A DNA stretch of 64,000 nucleotides from Pedococcus badiiscoriae. Its GTDB lineage: Bacteria; Actinomycetota; Actinomycetes; Actinomycetales; Dermatophilaceae. The stretch is from positions 2,046,001 to 2,110,000 of the forward strand of contig NZ_JACCAB010000001.1 of NCBI RefSeq assembly GCF_013408925.1, given 5' to 3'. The notes below the pieces were generated by a model, which had not been told where the DNA came from, did not search any database, and saw only the letters and a program-made list of their open reading frames with translations. Made by a program: the position numbers and the translations under genes. Positions 9,744 through 16,964 of the stretch are shown here, piece by piece (position 1 is the first letter of the stretch; each line of letters begins with the position of its first letter).

Positions 9744-9875
9744 ATGGCCGACAAGTCACCTCGACAGCACATGGCCCAGAAGGCGAGCAAGTCGATCAAG
9801 GAGAAGCGGGCCGACAAGCACGCCAAGGCACAGGCCAAGGACCACCTCGAGATCGGCGAGATCCGCAAGAGGTAG
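9744..9875 (+). CDS. Small lysine-rich basic protein (43 aa)
   Basis: 43 residues, starting MADKSPRQHMAQKASKSIKE, with about 11 Lys plus many Ala: strongly basic and probably helical. The ATG at 9744 has GGGAG 7 nt upstream. Similar short Lys/Ala-rich proteins are common uncharacterised genes in actinobacteria; this comparison is from memory of family style, not a search. Nucleic-acid binding would be a reasonable guess but is unproven. Confidence 0.65.
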   Translation: MADKSPRQHMAQKASKSIKEKRADKHAKAQAKDHLEIGEIRKR

Positions 9876-10297
9876 GCCCCGCCGAGGCACCCGGCTCGCG
9901 CGTCCCACGGGCACATCGGTGCTGGCCGCCGCCGGGCCGGTGCTGGCCGCCGCCGGGCCGGTGCTGGCCGCCGCCGGGCCGGTGGTGCCGTCGCGGGGCC
10001 CGACCCCTGCCCGCCTCTCGATGGGGCATGGGTGCCATGGCCTTCGTTGGGCGCCTCGACCGAGACTGACACGGGGTCCGGTGTCTCTGTCACCGCTCCG
10101 GCAGACTTGGCCGCCAGGCTGAAAGTGAGCGCGCAGCGACCACCCCAACCCCGTTCTCCACCTGTGAGAGGTGTGGCCGCGAGTCTCGCTCGGTCGCCTG
10201 CCCGACGGCTGCGTCTTTGCTCCGCCAAGAGGCGCGCGTGAGTGGCGATTCTCGAGTTGGGTCATGCCCGCGGTGACCAACTGGCAACCTTGAGGCC
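9876..10297. other. Intergenic region with GC-rich tandem repeat
   Basis: 422 bp without a convincing gene. It contains three copies of a 21-bp unit (9918-9980). Long open frames across it, with Arg-Pro or Pro-Ala repeats, are by-products of the GC-rich repeat. Confidence 0.5.
9918..9980. repeat. Tandem repeat, 3 x 21 bp
   Basis: Three identical 21-bp units starting GGTGCTGGCC and ending CCGGGCC at 9918-9938, 9939-9959 and 9960-9980. A fourth partial start (GGTG) follows. Non-coding as far as I can tell. Confidence 0.85.
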
Positions 10298-10747
10298 ATG
10301 GGACTCTTTTGGCGTAACAAACTGGCGTCATTCGACACCGGACACGCAGGTGACGACCAGACTCTGACTCAGTTGTCGCAGATGAGCGGTCTGACTGCTC
10401 CGCGTCGCTGGGTGCACTACCCCTACTTTGCCGACGAGGCCGGGGTGCGTGAGGCGGCTGGAGTGGTGGCTGCCGCGGGGTGGGAGTTGCAGAACGTCGC
10501 CGAGTCCGCGGCCGGTGGCCCCGATTGGGTCGTCATCGCTGAACGGCATGGAGCCGTCACAGATCCAGACACCGTTCGCGAGCGCGAGCCTTCTTCGAAG
10601 GCGTCGCTCAACAGTGGCCGGGCGGCGACTACGACGGCTGGGAAGCCAGCGCCTAAACCAGTCGCTTTCGGGAGCAAAAGTGAGGGCGTCTATCCGCCGG
10701 CTACGTCGCACCCCGCGGCGACCGAGGCGCACGGCGGGCAGGACTGA
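10298..10747 (+). CDS. RraB-like (ribonuclease E inhibitor) protein with a C-terminal frameshift
   Basis: As it reads: 149 residues. Residues ~25-90 (LTQLSQM, APRRWVHYPYF, GWELQ, DWVVIAERHGAV) match the RraB fold, which in E. coli modulates RNase E. After ~residue 94 the frame becomes Ser/Ala/Pro-rich. The family ending (FFEGVAQQWPGGDYDGWEA) is present in the -1 frame from ~10582 to a TAA at 10654-10656. One missing base near 10579-10581 would restore a ~120-residue protein. Either a sequencing error or a real lesion. The ATG at 10298 fits the domain start. Confidence 0.75.
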   Translation: MGLFWRNKLASFDTGHAGDDQTLTQLSQMSGLTAPRRWVHYPYFADEAGVREAAGVVAAAGWELQNVAESAAGGPDWVVIAERHGAVTDPDTVREREPSSKASLNSGRAATTTAGKPAPKPVAFGSKSEGVYPPATSHPAATEAHGGQD

Positions 10748-10750
10748 GCT

Positions 10751-10770
10751 CGATCCGCTGCTCCGGATCG
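10751..10770. terminator. Short hairpin between convergent genes
   Basis: CGATCCG (10751-10757) and CGGATCG (10764-10770) form a perfect 7-bp stem with a 6-nt loop between the RraB-like gene and the amidase gene. Confidence 0.4.
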
Positions 10771-10783
10771 GCGGCGACCCCTA

Positions 10784-11641
10784 TCAGGGGGTGCACCCGA
10801 CAACGGCGGGACCGATGGAGTGTTCGACACCGCGGACGACGGACGTCACGTAGACGCTGATGTCGTGGGAGCTCAAGCCGCTGCTCGTAGTCCGACCGAA
10901 CTCGTTGTAGACCCACGGCACATGTTGCGCAGACAGCATCACGATGGGGATGGTCCCGTACGAGCCCAGGTTGCGCGACGCCGCGAAGTGGTGCCCGGCG
11001 TACAGGCCGATCCAAGTTCCCTGTAGGGAGTTTCGCACCTTCTGGAACTGCACTCCGTACGCCTTGCTCTTGGCGGCCACGGCCGGGTTGTCGAAGACCC
11101 GGCGCGTCGAGTTCGAGTTGTTCTGCCGGTAACCGCCCTGGTTGTCGTAGTAGATCTGACCGGCGCCGATGTTCGCCTTCGCGTCGGTGTGCAGGCTGAC
11201 GGCGATGTCTGCGGGCTTTCCGGAGTTGGCCGTTTCTGCCGCGTTCCCCTTCTGCCAGAGGGTCCGGCGCAGCCTGTCCGGGTTCGATGTCCGGGACAGG
11301 ACGACCTTGTATCCGGCCTGCTCCAGGAGCGCCTTGGCGCGCAGCGCAACGGTGAAGACGTTGGCGTCCTCACCGCCGCCGCTGGTGTTCTCGCCCGAGT
11401 AGATACCCGTCGAACCGCCTGACGTCGCCTTGGTCGGCGCCACGTTCGCCCCGTGGCCGGGGTCGAGGAAGACCACCGTGCGGTGGCTGACGGGTAGCCC
11501 GGACGCACAGGCACCCAGCGGCCTCGCGGCTGCCACCGCGCCCGGCGTCCCAGCCATCGCCGGTGTCACCACAGCCATAACCCCCGCCGCGCACCAAGCC
11601 GCCACTGCCAACGTCAGCCGCCTCGCTCGCGATCGACTCAC
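10784..11641 (-). CDS. Secreted N-acetylmuramoyl-L-alanine amidase (Amidase_3)
   Basis: 285 residues from the GTG at 11641, which is preceded by a strong GGAGGAG. The signal peptide (RSRARR, hydrophobic core, cleavage near PAMA-GTPG) gives way to an Amidase_3 domain. Visible are FLDPGHG (zinc His, ~57), GGGEDANVF (Glu ~89), SLHTDA (second zinc His) and NEFGRT near the end (candidate catalytic Glu). It cleaves the lactyl-amide bond between MurNAc and the stem peptide in the cell wall. No SPOR or SH3 wall-binding domain is seen. Confidence 0.88.
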   Translation of the reverse strand: MSRSRARRLTLAVAAWCAAGVMAVVTPAMAGTPGAVAAARPLGACASGLPVSHRTVVFLDPGHGANVAPTKATSGGSTGIYSGENTSGGGEDANVFTVALRAKALLEQAGYKVVLSRTSNPDRLRRTLWQKGNAAETANSGKPADIAVSLHTDAKANIGAGQIYYDNQGGYRQNNSNSTRRVFDNPAVAAKSKAYGVQFQKVRNSLQGTWIGLYAGHHFAASRNLGSYGTIPIVMLSAQHVPWVYNEFGRTTSSGLSSHDISVYVTSVVRGVEHSIGPAVVGCTP

Positions 11642-11748
11642 GACATCTCCTCCGGTGGCCACCGCGACGCGCTCACGCCGTGGTGCACAGCACGCTACCG
11701 GCCGAGTCGTGTCGACGTGAGCAACATGCCAGTGCCTCAAACCGTGGG

Positions 11749-12150
11749 TCAGCCGGCCTCGTGCGCGAGGACTTGCTTCACGAGCGCGAGGTGGGTCCGA
11801 CGTTGATGCTGAGACCCGGCATCGCCGTGGCCGCGGACGAGCCGCCGACGTAGTTCGTTGAGGAGCTCCTGGTTGGTCGCGAACCGCAGCGCGAACGTGG
11901 GCTCGCCCTCCTGGTTCTTCGGGAGCCCGCACGCGACACCTGCCGCAACGACCATCTGCCGGTAAGGCAGGTCGAGGGACGTCGAGAGTTGCCTGAGAGT
12001 ATGCGCGTCGGGCATGGCAGGCAGCTGCTCCCGCCCGACGAGGTCGACGACGACGTCTGCGCTCAGCCCGCTCTCGAGCGTGAGCCGGGAGACCGACCAC
12101 CCCAGCTCGAGCAGTCGGTCTTCGATGAGGATGCCGAGTTCATTTGCCAT
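11749..12150 (-). CDS. HTH (XRE-like) DNA-binding protein
   Basis: 133 residues from the ATG at 12150, with AAGGGG 6-7 nt upstream. Residues ~5-70 look like a lambda-repressor-type helix-turn-helix: ILIEDRLLELGWSVSRLTLE followed by SADVVVDLV and HTLRQLSTSLDLPYRQ. The C-terminal half is helical and Leu/Arg-rich with no recognised domain. Probably a transcriptional regulator; target unknown. Confidence 0.65.
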   Translation of the reverse strand: MANELGILIEDRLLELGWSVSRLTLESGLSADVVVDLVGREQLPAMPDAHTLRQLSTSLDLPYRQMVVAAGVACGLPKNQEGEPTFALRFATNQELLNELRRRLVRGHGDAGSQHQRRTHLALVKQVLAHEAG

Positions 12151-12433
12151 GATCGCCCCTTGCATGGAGTAGGTCGGAGGACACCTCAGAACAAATCATC
12201 ACTGCGCTGCCCAGTAGTTCGGTGCAGGCCGTGCCCCGGATTGCCCGGATCGCAGGCGTGCGCATCCGCCCCATGTCCAAACCCCCGTGCCGCCGCTTTG
12301 GGTGGCTCCCCGCTCAAGCAATGGCCCCAACCTTCCCCCTAGGACTGCTGCCCTATCAACGAGCCGAAAGAGCGTCGGTTACGGCTCGCCAGCCCGCCTG
12401 ATCTTGAGCATTCCGATGGGGTCCGGGCAGGGC

Positions 12434-12446
12434 TACGGTCAAACCA
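12434..12446 (+). promoter_or_regulatory. Leaderless promoter of the cupin gene
   Basis: TACGGT (12434-12439), then 6 nt, then ATG at 12446; no Shine-Dalgarno. Confidence 0.6.
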
Positions 12447-12910
12447 TGAGCATCACCGACATCGGCCCACGTCCCCAGTCCTTCGACCTGGAGACCGAAA
12501 CGCTTGAGAACACGAACTACCGAACCGTGGCCTGGAGTGGCACCTACCTGCAGGTCACCCTCATGTCGATTCCGGTCAACGGCGACATCGGACTTGAGAA
12601 GCACCCCGCCACCGACCAGTTCCTGCGACTCGACCGCGGCCGGGGTCGCGCCCAGATGGGCCCCGCCAAGGACGAACTGACCTTCGACCAAGAGGTCACC
12701 GACGGCTGGTGCATCCTCGTTCCCGCTGGGAGCTGGCACAACGTCACCAACATCGGCGACGAGCCCATGCAGCTCTACACCGTCTACGCACCGCAACACC
12801 ACAAGCCGGGCAAGGTGCACCAGACCAAGACCGACGCTGACAACGACACGGACGACGAACCAGCCGAATGGTCGGTTCAACCACGCGCGGCGGAGGACGA
12901 GCACGCCTAG
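12446..12910 (+). CDS. Cupin-domain protein
   Basis: 154 residues. A single cupin barrel at residues ~25-115: motif 1 region GDIGLEKHPATDQFLRLDRG (His plus Gln where Glu is usual) and motif 2 LVPAGSWHNVTN with the conserved His. After the barrel comes a His/Lys linker (PQHHKPGKVHQTK) and an acidic tail rich in Asp. Such small cupins bind a metal and act as isomerases, dioxygenases or sensors; the reaction here is not identifiable. The start is set by leaderless spacing. Confidence 0.82.
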   Translation: MSITDIGPRPQSFDLETETLENTNYRTVAWSGTYLQVTLMSIPVNGDIGLEKHPATDQFLRLDRGRGRAQMGPAKDELTFDQEVTDGWCILVPAGSWHNVTNIGDEPMQLYTVYAPQHHKPGKVHQTKTDADNDTDDEPAEWSVQPRAAEDEHA

Positions 12911-12917
12911 CCTGAGT

Positions 12918-12939
12918 CGCCGCGATTGCCGCGTCTTTC
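12918..12939 (+). repeat. 22-bp direct repeat, left copy
   Basis: Begins CGCCGCGATT and ends CGTCTTTC. Identical to 14359-14380. The two copies flank the DUF2510/excalibur gene; this one starts 8 bp after the cupin stop codon. Confidence 0.8.
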
Positions 12940-13067
12940 GGCCGCATGGGGGCTGGAGCCCCTCGAGCGAGGCCAGATGGCTGCTCCCGGAGCGACGATT
13001 CCGGCAAACCCTCACATTCAAGGTGGTAGACCGATAGATTGCGCTCAACCAAGGGGATGTGGACGAG

Positions 13068-14066
13068 ATGGCCGACACCACAAACGCTCCAGCTGGCTGG
13101 TACCCGCAGGGAGATGGCCAGCAGCGGTACTGGAATGGCGAGTCGTGGACTCAGCACTTTGCGCCGAGTTTGTCGACCCAACCAGCCAGCCGGCCATCAT
13201 CGAAGCCTGCGCGGTTGGCCGGGCCTGGTAGCCGCCCCTTCGGCAAGGCCGCCGCATTCGGCTGGGGAGGTCTGGCCCTCACGGCTGTGATCGGCGCGCT
13301 GAGCTCCGGCTTTAGCGGCGCCGCAATTTTGGCGGGGCTATTCACCTTCGTGCTCGGGGTGATCGCCTTGGCTCGCGGCCGCATCGGTTGGGCCCGACTG
13401 CGCAGCCGCGGGGCAGCCGGGGTCGTGATCGGTGCGGCCTTGGCGCTACTCACCATCGGTGCAGTGGCCGCACCCCCTCCCGCGCCCTCATCCCCTGGAT
13501 TGCCTCTGACGAGCCGCGCCGCCGCACCCGCCAGAAATGCCGCAGCCGAAACGACAACAGCAGATTCCGCGGCCGCCGAGGTCGCGGCCGCAGCGGCCGC
13601 GGCTGCAGCGGACAAGGCCGCTGCGGACGCTGCGGCGAAGGCTACAGCCGACGCAGCTGCTGCGACCGCGAAGGCAGCTTCCGACGCCGCAGCCAAGACG
13701 GCAAGGGATGCGGCAGCAAAGCAAGCGAAGGCGGTAGCCGCAGCCTCGGCGAAGGCCCAAGCTGCCGCGCAGGCGAAGGCTGCGGCACAGAGCAGGGCGC
13801 AGGAGGCCGCTGCTGCTTCGGCAAAGGCAAAGGCGGCTGCACAGGCCAAGGCGAGCGCATCCGCACCACCCCCACCAGCCGCCACGTCCTACGCCAACTG
13901 CACTGCCATGCATGCAGTTTACAAAGGCGGTGTGGCCCTGCCAGGTGCGGTCGATCACCGCAGCAATGGCGGCCACGCGAAATACGCGCCTGTTTACAAC
14001 AGGGCGCTCTACGAGGCGAACTCATTCAGCGACCGCGACGGTGACGGGATCGCCTGCGAGGCGTGA
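13068..14066 (+). CDS. DUF2510 membrane protein with Ala/Lys-rich stalk and C-terminal excalibur domain
   Basis: 332 residues from ATG 13068 (AAGGGG at 13051); GTG 13059 is also possible. Order: DUF2510 at ~8-30 (GWYPQGDGQQRYWNGESWTQ), two hydrophobic segments (~65-95 and ~112-135), then a ~120-residue Ala/Lys-rich helical stalk. The C-terminal excalibur domain (~280-332) has YANCTAMHAVY and DRDGDGIACE, an EF-hand-like calcium loop with the paired Cys. Expected topology: cytoplasmic DUF2510, extracellular stalk and calcium-binding head. The stalk is low-complexity and repetitive. Flanked by 22-bp direct repeats. Confidence 0.85.
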   Translation: MADTTNAPAGWYPQGDGQQRYWNGESWTQHFAPSLSTQPASRPSSKPARLAGPGSRPFGKAAAFGWGGLALTAVIGALSSGFSGAAILAGLFTFVLGVIALARGRIGWARLRSRGAAGVVIGAALALLTIGAVAAPPPAPSSPGLPLTSRAAAPARNAAAETTTADSAAAEVAAAAAAAAADKAAADAAAKATADAAAATAKAASDAAAKTARDAAAKQAKAVAAASAKAQAAAQAKAAAQSRAQEAAAASAKAKAAAQAKASASAPPPPAATSYANCTAMHAVYKGGVALPGAVDHRSNGGHAKYAPVYNRALYEANSFSDRDGDGIACEA

Positions 14067-14439
14067 TTCGAAGCTCGGTTTGGTGATCATCTTGTCCTGC
14101 CGGGGCAACGACGGGCCAAGAGCTTGGCGCTTGCAATGGGACTCTGTGGTCCGGTGCGGGCCGGACGTCTTGCTCTTCCAGCGAATCAATACCTTTCGGG
14201 TGTTCGCCTCCTGAACTGCCACGTTGCCGGACGCCTGTTACCCCAGCCGTAGAGCGGCCACACCGATACGAAAGCGGTGCAAGGGGCGGGGCAAGAGATG
14301 AGGCGGGGCGTTCATGATTCAAGCCTTGGGGTCTGGACTCGCGGTTCGGGGGGCGATCCGCCGCGATTGCCGCGTCTTTCCGTCGCCTATCGGTGCGCTT
14401 CCGTCCTCTATGCCGATGAGAGTGCGTGCGCGGGCGTGG
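14067..14439. other. Intergenic region, no gene recognised
   Basis: 373 bp after the excalibur gene. It contains the right 22-bp repeat at 14359-14380. No frame has a convincing start, codon pattern or domain. Confidence 0.5.
14359..14380 (+). repeat. 22-bp direct repeat, right copy
   Basis: Exact copy of 12918-12939, 1441 bp downstream in the same orientation. Flanking bases differ, so the repeat is sharply bounded. Confidence 0.8.
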
Positions 14440-14664
14440 TCATTTGCGCAGGCTGAGCAAGTCGCTCGGAGTGCAATTCAGGGCGTCGCAGATCGCCGTG
14501 AGTGTGCTGAAGCGGATCGCCTTGGCGTGGCCGTTCTTGAGGATGGAGAGGTTCGCGACGGTCAGGCCTACCCGCGACGACAGCTCGACCAGAGTCATCT
14601 CTCGTTTCTCGAGAAACTCGTCGAGGTGGACCGCGATCCGATGGTGGTCGGGATTCTCTGCCAT
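14440..14664 (-). CDS. Small Cro/C1-type HTH regulator (YozG-like) paired with DUF2975
   Basis: 74 residues from ATG 14664. It is nearly all helix-turn-helix: FLEKREMTLVELSSRVGLTV, ANLSILKNG, KAIRFSTLTAICDALNCTPS. This is the classic small regulator that follows DUF2975 genes (compare B. subtilis YozG next to YoaS). The start overlaps the DUF2975 stop by one base (TGATG), so translation is coupled. Likely autoregulates through the AT-rich repeats at 15275-15311; that target is an inference. Confidence 0.88.
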   Translation of the reverse strand: MAENPDHHRIAVHLDEFLEKREMTLVELSSRVGLTVANLSILKNGHAKAIRFSTLTAICDALNCTPSDLLSLRK

Positions 14665-15260
14665 CAGATGACGGTGTCGAGTTCGGCTCGCATGGCCACA
14701 CCCCGGTCGAGGATCCGTCCGAAGGCGGCGAAGATCAGGCCGACCGCGAGCCATCCCAGCGGCGTGTCCTGAGGCCTGAAGGTGGGCAACGAGGTCAGCA
14801 TCGTCGCGGCCAGAACCCCTTGCGCGACCTGGCTGAGGATCCAGGTCCCCGTGCCGCCGATCGCTGTGAGCTTGGCGAGGGTCGCCAGCGCCCGGGCGTT
14901 CTGTGCGGTGAAGGGGTCAAGGTCCTGAGCGGCGCGCACAAGGTTGGACATGCGACGGCCGATCTCTGCAATGAGGAGGAGGCCGGGCACCTCGGTCAGC
15001 ATGTGCAGCAGCCGCTGCCCCAACGACGGGTCGTGGATCTCGAACGGTGACCAGCCGGAGGGATCGGCGCCGACGCCGGTCGCGACTCCGCCGATCCGCT
15101 GCAGGCCGGTCAGTGCCGCCCCTGGCAGATCCTGGATCACGGGTGACCCGGGGATGAAGGCAATGACCAGCACCGCCACCGCAAGGCACAGCGCGGCGAT
15201 GTGGACGAGCTTGGCGGTGACGTGCAGCCAGCGCAGCCAGGTGTTGAGGCTTACGGTCAT
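14664..15260 (-). CDS. DUF2975 family membrane protein
   Basis: 198 residues from ATG 15260. Four predicted membrane helices: ~15-38, ~88-105, ~128-150 and ~165-185. The loop with LDPFTAQNARALATLAKLTAI is characteristic of DUF2975. The family is widespread, of unknown function, and nearly always paired with a small HTH protein as here. The upstream intergenic region carries two AT-rich dyads shared with the divergent vanZ gene. Confidence 0.85.
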   Translation of the reverse strand: MTVSLNTWLRWLHVTAKLVHIAALCLAVAVLVIAFIPGSPVIQDLPGAALTGLQRIGGVATGVGADPSGWSPFEIHDPSLGQRLLHMLTEVPGLLLIAEIGRRMSNLVRAAQDLDPFTAQNARALATLAKLTAIGGTGTWILSQVAQGVLAATMLTSLPTFRPQDTPLGWLAVGLIFAAFGRILDRGVAMRAELDTVI

Positions 15261-15274
15261 CAATGCTCCAGACG

Positions 15275-15311
15275 TATCGAAAAACAATATGGATATTGAA
15301 AAACGATATGG
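15275..15311. promoter_or_regulatory. Tandem AT-rich operator between DUF2975/HTH and vanZ
   Basis: Two 18-bp direct repeats: TATCGAAAAACAATATGG (15275-15292) and TATTGAAAAACGATATGG (15294-15311), with 16 of 18 identical and a 19-bp period. Each is itself a dyad of the form TATYG-A5-CRATA. They lie between divergent promoters in a ~70% GC genome. Likely bound by the adjacent HTH protein (inference). The proposed vanZ start codon (15289) falls inside the first repeat. Confidence 0.65.
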
Positions 15312-15876
15312 CCGACGGTCGCCGTCGTCAACCCCTTACTTTGACTGCCGAGTCACCACGAGACGTAGGAAGGTCAAGAGCGCTGCGATCTTCGCAGCCT
15401 TCGCCCTGTACGCCGCCTTCCTGCTGAAGCTGCTTCTCTTCTCTCGCGTCCCGGGCTCCGAAAGGTCCATCAACCTCGTCCCGTTCGCGAGCATCGCGGC
15501 ATACGCCTCCAGCCATGCTCCCGGAGCTGCGAGAACAGGATTCGCAAACATCGTCGGCAACATCCTGATCTTCATCTCGCTGGGGTTCTACGCCTCATGG
15601 CTCCGACACCGAGCGACCACAGCGCGAATCATGCTGATCGTCGCCTCCATCAGCGTCGCCGTGGAGGTCCTTCAGGGGATTCTCGGGGTGGGAGCATCCG
15701 ACATCGACGATGTGATGCTGAACAGCGTCGGAGGGTTCATCGGCATCCTGGCCTTGACACTGCTTACCGCAACCTTGCGCACGCAATCTCGAGTACGGTC
15801 CGCCGTTGCCGCACTGTCCCTGCTTGCGATACCGGTCTGGTGCTACCTCCTCGTCGTCATCCGACTTCATATGTGA
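15289..15876 (+). CDS. VanZ family membrane protein
   Basis: 195 residues. VanZ features: FLLKLLLFSRVPGSERSINL, then LVPF, NIVGNILIFISLGF, EVLQGILGVGASDIDDVMLN and SVGGFIG. About five membrane helices. VanZ-like proteins are linked to teicoplanin tolerance and cell-envelope functions in some hosts, but most are uncharacterised. The only usable start in frame is ATG 15289, which sits inside the operator, so repressor binding would directly cover the 5' end of the mRNA. Confidence 0.82.
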   Translation: MDIEKRYGRRSPSSTPYFDCRVTTRRRKVKSAAIFAAFALYAAFLLKLLLFSRVPGSERSINLVPFASIAAYASSHAPGAARTGFANIVGNILIFISLGFYASWLRHRATTARIMLIVASISVAVEVLQGILGVGASDIDDVMLNSVGGFIGILALTLLTATLRTQSRVRSAVAALSLLAIPVWCYLLVVIRLHM

Positions 15877-15915
15877 CGACAGGAGGGGGCAGTTGCCCTG
15901 GGCGTGGCAAGGCAA

Positions 15916-15941
15916 GAGGCCCCCACCTCGGTGGGGGCCTC
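15916..15941. terminator. Strong bidirectional hairpin terminator
   Basis: Perfect 11-bp stem GAGGCCCCCAC (15916-15926) and GTGGGGGCCTC (15931-15941) with tetraloop CTCG, between convergent vanZ and the secreted protein gene. Confidence 0.75.
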
Positions 15942-15961
15942 TCCTGTGGCGGCGGCCGGGG

Positions 15962-16450
15962 TCAGCCGGCGTTCGGGGTTCCGGGGTTCGCCGGCCGGGC
16001 GGGCATGTTCTTGGTCTCGTCACCGGTGTGCAGCTTGTCGATCTGCTTGGCGTTGGCCCTGTCGACGCTGAACGTGACCTTGTCGCCGACCACGAGGGCG
16101 GACACTGCGGCCTCGCCGTTCTTGTCGATGTCGCTGGCGCTGGTCACTGAGTACGTGGTCGTGGCAGTGGCGGTCTTGATGGTGACGCTGGAGGCGCCGA
16201 CCGCGGTCACCGTTCCACTGAGGCCCAGCGCCCTGCCGCCACCGCCGCCGTGCACCTCGTTGGCCTCGGGGACGCCGTCGGCACCGTTGTCCCCCGGGTG
16301 CGGGTCGGCAGCGGCGGTGCTCGAGGTCGTGCCAGACGCGCTCGGCGACACGGTGGCGGCCTGGGCGCCGAGGGTGGTTGCCAGCACCGCGCCGGCGACC
16401 AGCCCCGCGCCGACGTAGCTGATCTTGGCGAGTCGTGAGTTGAGCTTCAT
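15962..16450 (-). CDS. Secreted protein with DUF5666-like segment
   Basis: 162 residues from ATG 16450, AGGAG 8 nt upstream. Signal peptide MKLNSRLAKISYVGAGLVAG with cleavage near GAQA-ATV. A Ser/Thr-rich and Gly/His stretch precedes a beta-strand segment, LGLSGTVTAVGASSVTIKTA, then ALVVGDKVTF. This resembles the oligonucleotide/heme-like small barrel seen in DUF5666 proteins. No catalytic residues are apparent. Function unknown. Confidence 0.7.
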   Translation of the reverse strand: MKLNSRLAKISYVGAGLVAGAVLATTLGAQAATVSPSASGTTSSTAAADPHPGDNGADGVPEANEVHGGGGGRALGLSGTVTAVGASSVTIKTATATTTYSVTSASDIDKNGEAAVSALVVGDKVTFSVDRANAKQIDKLHTGDETKNMPARPANPGTPNAG

Positions 16451-16589
16451 GTCAGTTTCTCCTGAGGTCGAAGGAAACCGGGCGTTGCTGCCTGGTATGC
16501 CTCGACTCTCGGGCCGCTTCCTTCGTCGGGACTGTCGTAGACCTACGCGGACGCTGTGAAGGCGTCCCGGTGCTGAGACAGAACCGATT

Positions 16590-16964
16590 TCAGGGCCTTG
16601 GGTCTCCACGCAGCCAGCGAAGGGCCCGCTGACCGAACCCTTCCGGCTCTGGACCGACCATCGATGCCAACGTCTGCGGATCGGGTCGACCGCCCTGCTC
16701 GTAGAAGTGCAAGGTCTCGCTCACCTGGTCGAGGAAGTCGTCGACTTCCATCTGGTCGTACCCGCGACGGAACTTCGTTGACGTGAACCTGTGACCTGCG
16801 ATCGGCGAGGCCGGCGCCTGTGGCCCCGGTCGACCGCCCTGCTCGTAGTACCGCAGGACCCCCACGACCTTGTCCAGCAAGTCGTCGACCTCGCGCTCGT
16901 CATACCCGCCCTGGAATTGCCTAGGTGTGAGCGTCTTCTTCATGACGTCCTTCGAGGTGAGCAT
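16590..16964 (-). CDS. Double DivIVA-domain protein
   Basis: 124 residues. Two copies of the DivIVA N-terminal membrane-curvature motif: TPRQFQGGYDEREVDDLLDK (~12-31) and TSTKFRRGYDQMEVDDFLDQ (~61-80). Each is followed by a near-identical YYEQGGRPGPQ / FYEQGGRPDPQ linker. The N-terminus MLTSKDV matches the usual DivIVA start (ATG 16964); ATG 16943 with AAGGA is the alternative. Unlike DivIVA/Wag31 there is no long coiled coil, so this is a small actinobacterial DivIVA-domain protein, perhaps binding the pole or septum. Confidence 0.82.
   Translation of the reverse strand: MLTSKDVMKKTLTPRQFQGGYDEREVDDLLDKVVGVLRYYEQGGRPGPQAPASPIAGHRFTSTKFRRGYDQMEVDDFLDQVSETLHFYEQGGRPDPQTLASMVGPEPEGFGQRALRWLRGDPRP

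Noticed and set aside
9918..9980. CRISPR-like repeats
   Set aside because: Units are directly adjacent with no spacers, and no cas gene is present.
9497..10331. Minus-strand frames with Ala-Arg-Arg-Pro or Gly-Pro-Ala repeats
   Set aside because: Repeats come from the 21-bp DNA repeat; no start signal or domain, and one frame overlaps the small basic gene.
14067..14439. Remnant tRNA or attachment site near the excalibur gene
   Set aside because: No cloverleaf or TPsiC-type arm could be drawn, and no integrase gene is in the window.
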